From a virus, in the IMG/VR virus record IMGVR_UViG_3300032287_000417, positions 1-31,620 of that record: 31,620 nucleotides of DNA. One strand, given 5' to 3'. The translations under genes were made by a program, and so were the position numbers. Shown piece after piece: positions 26,026 through 31,431 of this stretch (position 1 is its first letter; every line of letters begins with the position of its first letter). The notes under the pieces are model-generated. The model was not told the origin of the DNA, did not search any database, and saw nothing but the letters and a program-made list of their open reading frames with translations.

Positions 26026-26471
26026 TTGCATTAGCAAAGAGAGCAGCACCGTCTGCTATCGCAGCGTTACGTCAGGCCACAGCCCTGCGCCCTAAGCGCA
26101 AGAAGGCAAGTGATGGACTACTACCATCTAAGGACCACGTTAAGCAGAACCCAAACTCTGACCACAACTCAGGCTATGCAGTGGATGTAACACACGACCC
26201 ACACTTTGGTATTGATTGCGCCTTTGCATTCATCAAGCTACAGAAGGACCCACGTGTTAAATACCTTATCTTCAACGGCAAGATTTGGTCTAAAGAAAAG
26301 GGCAACCGTGATTACACCGGACCTAACCAACACAACAAGCATCTTCACATTAGTATCAAGGAGACCTGTGGTAATGACACATCACCCTGGTATCCCTGGC
26401 TAGGTGAAGTAAAAACAATCAACAAAGTGAAGGCAGCTGTTAAGCCTTTACCTAAGAAGGAGGCAAAATGA
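26022..26471 (+). CDS. Endolysin, M15-type zinc D,D-/L,D-peptidase
   Basis: 149 aa, AAAGGA 5-6 bases before the ATG. The motif SDHNSGYAVD (residues 46-55) supplies His48 and Asp55 as zinc ligands, and KHLHI (106-110) ends with His109 as third ligand: the His...Asp...His-x-His layout of peptidase family M15 (VanY/L-Ala-D-Glu peptidase fold). The product should cleave peptide stems of the cell wall. The N-terminus (about 1-30) is basic with a short hydrophobic run and the C-terminus is Lys/Pro-rich, possibly for wall or membrane contact. There is no separate cell-wall-binding repeat. It lies between two small membrane-protein genes in a lysis cassette. Confidence 0.85.
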   Translation: MIALAKRAAPSAIAALRQATALRPKRKKASDGLLPSKDHVKQNPNSDHNSGYAVDVTHDPHFGIDCAFAFIKLQKDPRVKYLIFNGKIWSKEKGNRDYTGPNQHNKHLHISIKETCGNDTSPWYPWLGEVKTINKVKAAVKPLPKKEAK

Positions 26472-26632
26472 AGTTAACATCTAAGCAGGTTCTGTTTGGT
26501 GCTACTGGTTTCCTAGTAACCTGGCAAGCAACAAACTTTGCACTTGACTACCGAGTGATCCTATCTTGTGTAGTTTCATTGCTCATTGCTGGAGGAAATC
26601 CAGGTAAGGCAATAGCTGCTGCAAAGAAGTAA
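26468..26632 (+). CDS. Second small membrane protein of lysis cassette
   Basis: 54 aa, missed by longer-length cutoffs. The ATG at 26468 is preceded by AAGGAGG and overlaps the endolysin stop by 4 bases (ATGA). Two hydrophobic stretches are visible: residues 8-20 (LFGATGFLVTWQ) and 30-42 (VILSCVVSLLIAGG), with Lys at both termini, so it may be a two-span holin or antiholin partner of the 66-aa protein. Its stop is followed within 25 bases by a strong terminator, so it closes the late operon. Confidence 0.72.
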   Translation: MKLTSKQVLFGATGFLVTWQATNFALDYRVILSCVVSLLIAGGNPGKAIAAAKK

Positions 26633-26652
26633 AGTTTGACTGCGAGGCTACA

Positions 26653-26690
26653 GCCCTCCACCCTTAACGGGGTGGGGGGCTTCTTTTTTT
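26653..26690 (+). terminator. Rho-independent terminator of the late operon
   Basis: An 11-base-pair stem (one T-G pair), arms GCCCTCCACCC at 26653-26663 and its partner at 26670-26680, has a 6-base loop and is followed at once by TTCTTTTTTT. It starts 20 bases after the last lysis gene stop and is the clearest intrinsic terminator in the window. It acts on rightward late transcription. Confidence 0.9.
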
Positions 26691-26700
26691 ATGTCCAGAC

Positions 26701-26763
26701 AGAACAAAACCCACCATATCTTTCTTACCTGAACCCAATCAGGTAAGCCCGTCAAGGTGGGTT
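26701..26763 (-). terminator. Nested inverted repeat, probable leftward terminator
   Basis: Outer arms of 8 bases (AACCCACC at 26708-26715, GGTGGGTT at 26756-26763) enclose a perfect inner 9-base hairpin (CTTACCTGA, loop ACCCAA, TCAGGTAAG; 26724-26747). Equal 8-base spacers lie on each side. Read leftward, the outer stem runs directly into TTTTGTTCT, a modest U-tract, which would end transcripts from the minus-strand gene. The double nested structure is more elaborate than a minimal terminator. It may also be part of a small RNA. Confidence 0.6.
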
Positions 26764-26812
26764 ATGCCCAGCACTCATAGGTGATAAAAGTAAAACCCCT
26801 ATTAGTAGCTGT

Positions 26813-26842
26813 ATAATAATCAAATGTTTTCTGGGTTGTCAA
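26813..26842 (-). promoter_or_regulatory. Candidate leftward sigma70-like promoter
   Basis: On the minus strand TTGACA (plus positions 26842-26837) is a perfect -35 box. An 18-base spacer leads to TATTAT (26818-26813), a 5/6 match to the -10 box. It overlaps the 3' end of the minus-strand zinc-ribbon gene and would start RNA near 26806, just before the nested hairpin. A perfect hexamer can occur by chance, and the host's own promoter consensus is unknown, so this is moderate evidence. Confidence 0.4.
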
Positions 26843-27077
26843 CTGGGCAAGGCACAACTACCAAGGCACCACAGCTGTAGCAGGTAGCGTCAAGGGCATA
26901 CCAGACCAGCTCATATTCTTCGAAGGAGGCTGCGACGTTAAAGACCTGGGACCCACAGGAGCATACGTGGATAGGGCCAAAGTCCCGCAGATCGGCACCG
27001 TAAGGCTCAGGAAGGAGGTCGTAGAGCTTACGTCTACCCCGCATTCTTGGCAGGGTTGGTAGACGGAACAAGCTCAC
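26820..27077 (-). CDS. Zinc-ribbon protein, only leftward gene
   Basis: 85 aa from GTG, preceded on its strand by GGAGG four bases away. After a basic N-terminus (RLPTLPRMRGRRK), two Cys pairs are visible: CSC at 39-41 and CYSC at 66-69, with another Cys at 77, separated by VFNVAASFEEYELVWYALDA. This resembles a small zinc-ribbon type common in actinophages (a CxCG...CxxCG pattern). It is transcribed away from the replication arm and against the late arm, in the switch region, so a regulatory or host-takeover role is plausible but unproven. The minus-strand coding quality is supported by the Cys pattern and ribosome binding site. Confidence 0.75.
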   Translation of the reverse strand: MSLFRLPTLPRMRGRRKLYDLLPEPYGADLRDFGPIHVCSCGSQVFNVAASFEEYELVWYALDATCYSCGALVVVPCPVDNPENI

Positions 27078-27192
27078 TGGGCCTCCAACTCTGTCGGCCC
27101 GTGAGGGCCATACCGTAATTCGCCTTACGGCTCATAGTATAATCAGCCTAGTATAAAGATAGAAAGCCGACACGCCGTGCTAGGATTAAGGT
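27078..27192. promoter_or_regulatory. Divergent control region between early arm and leftward gene
   Basis: 115 bases between diverging genes. It contains a GTGA-loop hairpin (GGCCC/GGGCC, 27096-27109), an inverted repeat CCGTAA-(6 bases)-TTACGG at 27113-27130, and two direct copies of TAGTATAA (27136-27143 with TATAAT at 27138; 27150-27157 with TATAAA at 27152). Read on the minus strand the first copy gives ATTATACT, so both directions have -10-like boxes. No good -35 box pairs with them, suggesting activator or phage-factor dependence. The inverted repeat just upstream of the first -10 box is where an operator would be expected. Confidence 0.55.
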
Positions 27193-27522
27193 ATGCCTAG
27201 AATCTACTCAGTAAAAATCTTCGGTCAGAGGTACAAGATTGACTATAAGCACCACGATGAAGATAGTTACGGTGTGACTGTATCCGAGAACAATCGGATT
27301 AGTATGCGTCACAACCTACCTGAAGACAAGATGATTCACGTGCTGATGCACGAGGTTACTCACGCTGTTATTCACGAGTCAATGCTCTCTTTGCGTAAAC
27401 GATTCGATGTCGAGGAAGTGTGCGACCTGGTCGGCTACCATATTGTGGATGTACTTAAAGATAACCCAGCTCTGAGAGAATGGTTATTCAATGATAGAGA
27501 ACCCGAAAAGGAGATAGATTAA
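27193..27522 (+). CDS. HEXXH metalloprotein, small ImmA/IrrE- or SprT-like
   Basis: 109 aa, first gene of the rightward early arm. HEVTH at residues 53-57 is a zinc-metallopeptidase motif in a helix (VLMHEVTHAVIHE), and E74/E75 (EEVCDLVGYH) in the next helix may supply a third ligand. The N-terminal 50 residues are beta-rich (YSVKIFGQRYKIDYK; SENNRISMR), as in small ImmA/IrrE- or SprT-type proteins. Such proteins often cut repressors or regulators in phages and mobile elements. It lacks an obvious DNA-binding domain. The location beside the divergent control region is suggestive; substrate unknown. Confidence 0.78.
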   Translation: MPRIYSVKIFGQRYKIDYKHHDEDSYGVTVSENNRISMRHNLPEDKMIHVLMHEVTHAVIHESMLSLRKRFDVEEVCDLVGYHIVDVLKDNPALREWLFNDREPEKEID

Positions 27523-27523
27523 A

Positions 27524-27622
27524 ATGGTTATTGCTTTCTTATTTGGTTTGTTGATAGGCTTCGTTGCAGCATACGGATTTGATACGTGGCTTGTCTGGAG
27601 GGACAATCGTAAATGGCAATAG
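27524..27622 (+). CDS. 32-aa single-span membrane micropeptide
   Basis: 32 aa, ATG with AAGGAG upstream and one base after the preceding stop. A single hydrophobic segment (VIAFLFGLLIGFVAAYGF, residues 2-19) is followed by a charged tail WLVWRDNRKWQ. It overlaps the next gene by 10 bases, as is usual here. The strong ribosome binding site supports real translation. A membrane-targeting or host-modulating peptide is a guess. Confidence 0.6.
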   Translation: MVIAFLFGLLIGFVAAYGFDTWLVWRDNRKWQ

Positions 27623-28572
27623 AGGATCCAAAGGAATTACTTTTACACGTACTACATAACAAAGATGCTAGTCGTGACCGCAGTAAGCAGACACAGGTAG
27701 GTCCATCAGAGATAGGTAGCTGTCGCCGTAAGGTCTGGTACCGTCTTAATGCACAACCTGAGACTAATGAGAACCAGTCAAAGCTTGCAGCGATTATGGG
27801 TACTGCTATCCACGCAGCCATTGAAGAGGCTATCGGTCACTTTGATCCTGAAGGTAAAGAGTATCTGGTCGAGACAGCTGTTGAGTATGGCGATATGAAG
27901 GCGCACGTTGACCTGTTTGTACCTAGTACTGGAGCTGTTATTGACTGGAAGACCAGCAAGGTGAAGAACCTTAGCTACTTCCCATCAAAGCAACAGCGCT
28001 GGCAGGTACAGGTCTATGGCTACCTGCTATCTAAGAACGGTCACGAGGTCAAGACAGTTAATCTAGTAGCTATCGCACGTGATGGTAGTGAGAAGGATGT
28101 CAAGGTACACACTGAACCTTACGACGAGGCTATTGCACTAGAGGCATTTGCTTGGTTGAACGAGGTCAAGTCTAGTGTTACTCTTCCTGAACCTGAGAAG
28201 GATCAGTCCTTCTGCAAGGATTACTGCCAGTACTACGATGCCACAGAGCAGATGGGTTGCGGTGGCTTAAAAAAAGAACGTATCGTCCTTAGTGAAATTG
28301 TTATTGAGGACGAGGCTATTGACAAGAATGCCCTTCTGTATCTACAGTTGGACAACAAGATAAAGGAACTGGAAAAGGAAAAGGATTCCTTGAAAGCTTC
28401 TTTTGAAGGTACCACCGGAACTACACCTAGCGGTGTAGAAATAAGCTGGACAACAGTTAAGGGTCGCGAGACTATTGACTCTAAGGAAGTTGAGAAACTT
28501 CTAGGGTTCGTACCAAAGGTTGTTGGTAACGAATCAGTAAGACTAAACATCAAAACTATCGGAGGAAAGTAA
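27613..28572 (+). CDS. Cas4/RecB-like PD-(D/E)XK nuclease with Cys cluster
   Basis: 319 aa, GGAGGG upstream of the ATG. Core nuclease residues: GSCRRKVWY near 35-43, GTAIHAAIE (His67), HVDLF (Asp100), VIDWKTSK (Asp111, Lys113) and QVQVYGYL (Gln131-Tyr135): the RecB-nuclease pattern. Cys37 plus Cys201, Cys205 and Cys216 could bind an iron-sulphur cluster as in Cas4 and AddB, though the C-terminal spacing (3 and 10 residues) differs from the common 2 and 5. C-terminal coiled coil (about 243-268), then SGVEISWTTVKGRETIDSK, a module often found behind phage recombination exonucleases. Probable 5'-3' exonuclease in recombination or replication. No integrated Cas system is present. Confidence 0.85.
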   Translation: MAIEDPKELLLHVLHNKDASRDRSKQTQVGPSEIGSCRRKVWYRLNAQPETNENQSKLAAIMGTAIHAAIEEAIGHFDPEGKEYLVETAVEYGDMKAHVDLFVPSTGAVIDWKTSKVKNLSYFPSKQQRWQVQVYGYLLSKNGHEVKTVNLVAIARDGSEKDVKVHTEPYDEAIALEAFAWLNEVKSSVTLPEPEKDQSFCKDYCQYYDATEQMGCGGLKKERIVLSEIVIEDEAIDKNALLYLQLDNKIKELEKEKDSLKASFEGTTGTTPSGVEISWTTVKGRETIDSKEVEKLLGFVPKVVGNESVRLNIKTIGGK

Positions 28573-28941
28573 ATGGCTGCACCAGAATCAACGAAGTACC
28601 AGATTAACTACAAGTTATCTGACGGAACACTTATCAATCTTTACGCAAAGGATGTACGCGATCTTGAGTCAGGTCTTGCTGACCTGGGTATGGTCTCAAC
28701 ACTTATCCGTTCAACAGGGGCTGACCTTGGTGGCGGAGCAACAGTTGCAGCAGTAGCTGCAATCACACAATCATTTCCTACTGCGACAGTAGTAGCAGAA
28801 GCACCAGCAGGTGGCAACCAGTGCCGTCACGGAGCTATGTCATTTAAGTCAGGTGTATCAGCTAAGGGTCCTTGGCAGGGCTGGATGTGTGCTGCACCAA
28901 AGGGCGCATTGGATAAGTGCGACACTATCTGGGTTCGATAG
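28573..28941 (+). CDS. Conserved Cys/His-containing protein after the nuclease
   Basis: 122 aa, GGAGGAAAGTAA before the ATG and no gap to the nuclease gene. The N-terminal half is beta-alpha (YQINYKLSDGTLINLYAKD, then a helix), the middle is Gly/Ala/Thr-rich (GGGATVAAVAAITQSFPTAT) and flexible, and the C-terminal 40 residues carry CRHGAMSFKSGVSAKGPWQG then CAAPKGALDKCDTIWV, a small zinc-knuckle-like patch. The tight linkage to the nuclease suggests a DNA-metabolism partner (for example ssDNA binding), but I do not recognise a defined family. Confidence 0.72.
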   Translation: MAAPESTKYQINYKLSDGTLINLYAKDVRDLESGLADLGMVSTLIRSTGADLGGGATVAAVAAITQSFPTATVVAEAPAGGNQCRHGAMSFKSGVSAKGPWQGWMCAAPKGALDKCDTIWVR

Positions 28942-28944
28942 CAC

Positions 28945-29208
28945 GTGCGTGGGCCTTGGAGTTACGAGGACCCACGTTGTAAGGGCATTGACACAGAGTT
29001 CTTTTACCCCCCTGAAGCTGGCGAAGCTGCAGCTGACATACAAGTTATCCGATCTATATGCGGTAATTGTGTACACAAAGAGGAGTGTGCAGAGTGGGGT
29101 ATTAAGAACGAACGCTACGGTATCTGGGGTGGGTTAACTCAGTTCGAGAGAGGTAGATTTCGTTCAGCACGTGGAATAGTTATTCCGTTTGGGGAGTTCA
29201 GTGCTTAG
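28945..29208 (+). CDS. WhiB-family transcriptional regulator
   Basis: 87 aa from GTG. Four cysteines in the WhiB pattern: Cys12, then Cys39-x2-Cys42-x5-Cys48, with the signature GIWGG at residues 58-62, followed by a basic tail (FERGRFRSARG) as in the DNA-contacting C-terminus. WhiB proteins carry a 4Fe-4S cluster and interact with the main sigma factor; they are found in Actinobacteria and their phages, which indicates the host group. Phage copies can alter host transcription. The gene is encoded within the replication arm, 3 bases after the previous stop; its last bases overlap the ATPase start. Confidence 0.92.
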   Translation: MRGPWSYEDPRCKGIDTEFFYPPEAGEAAADIQVIRSICGNCVHKEECAEWGIKNERYGIWGGLTQFERGRFRSARGIVIPFGEFSA

Positions 29209-30079
29209 TTTACAACGTGCGTGGGGAACAGTCCTCACCAAAGCAACACCACTTCCTGATGTTTGGAAAGGGCTTGCAGCCAAACAGATCCAGTTCCGGA
29301 GAGGACAGGTCTGTATGGTTGCAGCCGCACCCAACGCTGGTAAGTCTATGTTCGCATTGATTTACGCTATTAAAGCAAAGGTTCCTACTTTGTTTTTCTC
29401 AGCTGATACTGATACTACTACCGTGATGATGCGTGCAGCAGCACACTCATCCGGTCACAATCAGATGACAGTTGAGCAATCACTATCAGCAGATAGTCAT
29501 TACTACGATAAGCACTTTGATAAGCTGAGCCACATCAAGTGGGTCTTTGATTCATCACCATCACTCGATGATATTGAGTTAGAGATTAAAGCTTATGTTG
29601 AACTATACGGTGAGGCACCACAGCTCATTGTGGTAGATAACCTAATGAACGTTGCAGCTGAGACTGATAACGAGTGGGCTGGTCTACGTGCAATTATGAT
29701 GGAGCTTCACGATATGGCACGCAAGACTGAGGCTTGTGTCTTGGTATTGCACCACGTATCTGAGCAGACAGAGTATGGATCACCTACTAGGCCATCTCAT
29801 AGACGAGCTATCCAAGGCAAGGTAAGTCAATTACCTGCACTGATACTGACTCTAGGTTATGATGCTATCAACGGTGACTTGAACATAGCTGCTGTTAAGA
29901 ATCGGTTTGGACCACACACAGCTGATGGCAGTGATTACATAACACTTAAGGTGAACTATGGTTCCTGTCAAATATCAGATAAAAACGCCTTCGGCGAAAT
30001 GCTTGGACGAGATGCACGCTTTGGGTATACTGGTAACTATGTACCTGAACACGACGAGTATGGAAATGAGATTGAGTAA
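29201..30079 (+). CDS. DnaB/RecA-like ATPase (probable replicative helicase)
   Basis: 292 aa with the GTG at 29201 (GGGGAG four bases upstream, 8-base overlap with WhiB); a TTG 12 bases upstream is possible but has worse spacing. Walker A APNAGKS at 43-49, Walker B LIVVD at 142-146, a LVLHHVSE strand at 181-188 (sensor-like), and KNRFG at 233-237, where DnaB-type motors have their basic finger residues. It lacks the DnaB N-terminal domain, giving a compact AAA_25/KaiC-like or helicase core of the size many phages use. Presence of primase parts downstream supports a helicase role at the phage fork. Confidence 0.82.
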   Translation: MLSLQRAWGTVLTKATPLPDVWKGLAAKQIQFRRGQVCMVAAAPNAGKSMFALIYAIKAKVPTLFFSADTDTTTVMMRAAAHSSGHNQMTVEQSLSADSHYYDKHFDKLSHIKWVFDSSPSLDDIELEIKAYVELYGEAPQLIVVDNLMNVAAETDNEWAGLRAIMMELHDMARKTEACVLVLHHVSEQTEYGSPTRPSHRRAIQGKVSQLPALILTLGYDAINGDLNIAAVKNRFGPHTADGSDYITLKVNYGSCQISDKNAFGEMLGRDARFGYTGNYVPEHDEYGNEIE

Positions 30080-30237
30080 TGGCTAACACAGAGATGCAAC
30101 ATTTAAGAAAAGAAATCAAGCAACTCAAAGCTGATATGGCTAACCTTGTAATGGCGTTGATTGAACTCAAGGTCTTTAAGATCAAGATTGATGAAGATGG
30201 TAACGCTGTCTACGATACCGGTAAAGATGGCAAGTAG
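30079..30237 (+). CDS. Small coiled-coil protein
   Basis: 52 aa, starting on the last base of the helicase stop (TAATG) and overlapping the next gene by 11 bases. Residues 3-30 are a Lys/Glu/Leu coiled coil (MQHLRKEIKQLKADMANLV) followed by KVFKIKIDEDGNAVYDT and a short Lys-rich end. Coupling to the helicase gene suggests an accessory role, but no family is recognised. Confidence 0.65.
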   Translation: MANTEMQHLRKEIKQLKADMANLVMALIELKVFKIKIDEDGNAVYDTGKDGK

Positions 30238-30583
30238 ATACGACAGAGTAAAGGGCGCAGTCTTTGAGACTGACGTAATGAAATTCTTGCGAGGCGTACC
30301 AGGTGTCCTGGCGGAACGCCTGACTAAAGCCGGAAGCAAGGATGAAGGGGACCTAGTATGTATAGTTGCGGGAAAGACTTACATCCTAGAGTTAAAGAAT
30401 AGAAAGTCCTTGAACTTACCAGAGTTCTGGGCTGAGGCTGAAGTTGAGGCGCAGAACTATGCAAAGGCGCGGGGTATTGGGGAAGTGCCACCGGCTTATG
30501 TAATAGTGAAGCGTCGCAACTCCAGCATAAGTAAAGCTTGGGTGATCTGTTCACTTGAGCAATGGATAGAGGAGAAGCAATGA
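30227..30583 (+). CDS. Holliday-junction-resolvase-like PD-(D/E)XK nuclease
   Basis: 118 aa with the ATG at 30227 (MASRYDRVKG); an upstream ATG at 30161 would overlap the preceding gene by a long stretch and adds residues unlike the family. The layout is that of small resolvase/VRR-type nucleases: an early Glu (VFETDVMKFL, Glu14), KDEGDLVCI with Asp42, LELKN with Glu55 and Lys57, then a helix with Gln76. Such enzymes cut branched DNA, useful for resolving replication and packaging intermediates. Ribosome signal is weak (CCGGTAAAG). Confidence 0.78.
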   Translation: MASRYDRVKGAVFETDVMKFLRGVPGVLAERLTKAGSKDEGDLVCIVAGKTYILELKNRKSLNLPEFWAEAEVEAQNYAKARGIGEVPPAYVIVKRRNSSISKAWVICSLEQWIEEKQ

Positions 30584-30795
30584 TAGATAGTCCACCTGAA
30601 TATCAATTAACGTGTAACTGTGGTATGAAAATTTCAGGAACTAATGAGAATGGTCTTGTTAGTTTAATGAAAAGACATCTTGAGTCTGGAAAGTTTCATA
30701 CAGCTTGGATGCACTTTCACAATGTAAAAGACGACCAACCAACCGAGCTAATAAAGATACTTAGTGAGGCAAAACATATGACAAAAGGACTATAG
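30580..30795 (+). CDS. Small zinc-finger-like protein
   Basis: 71 aa with ATG at 30580 (GGAGAAGCA upstream; ATGA overlap with the previous stop). An in-frame ATG at 30562 is less likely. CNCG (Cys12, Cys14) then His33, His40, His45 and His47 in KRHLESGKFHTAWMHFHN look like a Cys/His metal site. The pattern 'CxCG...H...G.xH' occurs in small actinobacterial and phage proteins of unknown role. AT-rich codon use (aat, aaa, ata) is stronger than in its neighbours, a possible sign of recent arrival. Confidence 0.7.
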   Translation: MIDSPPEYQLTCNCGMKISGTNENGLVSLMKRHLESGKFHTAWMHFHNVKDDQPTELIKILSEAKHMTKGL

Positions 30796-31011
30796 ATGGC
30801 GGTAGCCATTAGATCCCTTGGTCGTAAACGGCGTACCGCACAGCGTGGTAAACCGATGAGTCAATCCCAGAGATGGGGAAAGGTAGTAACGATAATGCCA
30901 GTACCAGAAGGAGTAATCAGTACATCAACAGGTCCAGTGGACCCAGCTGTTGAAGAAGTAGTAGAGTTAGTAGAAGAAGAACTACCCAAGGTAGAAGCAG
31001 ATGATATGTAA
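30796..31011 (+). CDS. Small protein, basic head and acidic tail
   Basis: 71 aa, AAAGGACTATAG before the ATG. The N-terminal 30 residues are basic (RSLGRKRRTAQRGKPMS); the C-terminal 25 are acidic (VEEVVELVEEELPKVEADDM). This bipolar pattern suggests a nucleic-acid or protein binder with autoinhibitory tail, but it is not a recognised family. Overlaps the next possible gene by 11 bases. Confidence 0.65.
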   Translation: MAVAIRSLGRKRRTAQRGKPMSQSQRWGKVVTIMPVPEGVISTSTGPVDPAVEEVVELVEEELPKVEADDM

Positions 31012-31189
31012 CGCTTGCCAATACAAGATGCACCGACAATGTAAAGGATGCCCGTGTCAACATCAGACTGGTCCAGGTCACGTAAATCCAAAGGCTTTAA
31101 GGGGGACGTTGACGCTAACTCCATCCCAATCGGACCCATTGTCACCTACTTCGGAGGCGAAGTCAGGGATGGAAAGTCAGCATCGGTAA
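31001..31189 (+). CDS. Possible Cys-rich micropeptide overlapping the primase zinc-finger gene
   Basis: 62 codons if translated to the stop. The first 30 residues hold six cysteines (CNACQYKMHRQCKGCPCQHQ), which looks like a real metal-binding module, whereas residues after about 32 are low-complexity Ser/Pro/Thr and may only read through the overlapping gene. AAGG lies about 9 bases before the ATG. The first part is not shared with any other frame used here, but most of the gene overlaps the primase zinc-finger gene in another frame. The gene could be real, with an odd tail; confidence is moderate. Confidence 0.4.
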   Translation: MICNACQYKMHRQCKGCPCQHQTGPGHVNPKALRGTLTLTPSQSDPLSPTSEAKSGMESQHR

Positions 31190-31431
31190 GGTGCTGTCTT
31201 CACGCTGACACTCGCAGGTCAGCTGTCATTAACACGTACGATAACTTGTACTACTGCCACACCTGTGGCAAGGGGGGCAATGCGGCTAACCTTGTCTGCA
31301 TACTAGAGAACTTGGAGTTTAAGGATGGCCTCAAACGCGCAATCGAAATTGCTGCTGGAAGCGGCGCAACGGTACGCTCAGGAAATAAGTCCGGAGGCAA
31401 TCGTCGCGCTACTAGAACGTGGGATCTCTGA
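31048..31431 (+). CDS. Primase zinc-binding (CHC2-type) protein
   Basis: 127 aa from ATG 31048; a GTG at 31054 has better spacing to AAAGGA (31041-31046) and may be the true start. Residues 26-85 hold the CHC2 zinc ribbon: VRCCLHADT with Cys49 and His52, then YYCHTCGKGGNAANLV with Cys70 and Cys73. In DnaG-type primases this ribbon recognises template start sites and is fused to the TOPRIM catalytic core. Here it ends 54 residues after the last Cys, and the catalytic part is a separate gene in another frame that begins 107 bases before this stop. Confidence 0.85.
   Translation: MPVSTSDWSRSRKSKGFKGDVDANSIPIGPIVTYFGGEVRDGKSASVRCCLHADTRRSAVINTYDNLYYCHTCGKGGNAANLVCILENLEFKDGLKRAIEIAAGSGATVRSGNKSGGNRRATRTWDL

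Noticed and set aside
26812-26817. TATAAT on the plus strand as a rightward promoter
   Set aside because: No -35-like hexamer at 16-18 bases upstream, and it would transcribe antisense through the zinc-ribbon gene.
27193-27522. Repressor protein at the switch
   Set aside because: No helix-turn-helix is visible; the HEVTH motif indicates a metalloprotein.
29189-29200. TTG start four codons earlier for the ATPase
   Set aside because: The GTG at 29201 has GGGGAG at a usable distance; the TTG has no ribosome site.
30161-30226. Earlier ATG for the resolvase-like nuclease
   Set aside because: It lies deep in the coiled-coil gene and adds residues unlike small resolvases; ATG 30227 fits the family length.
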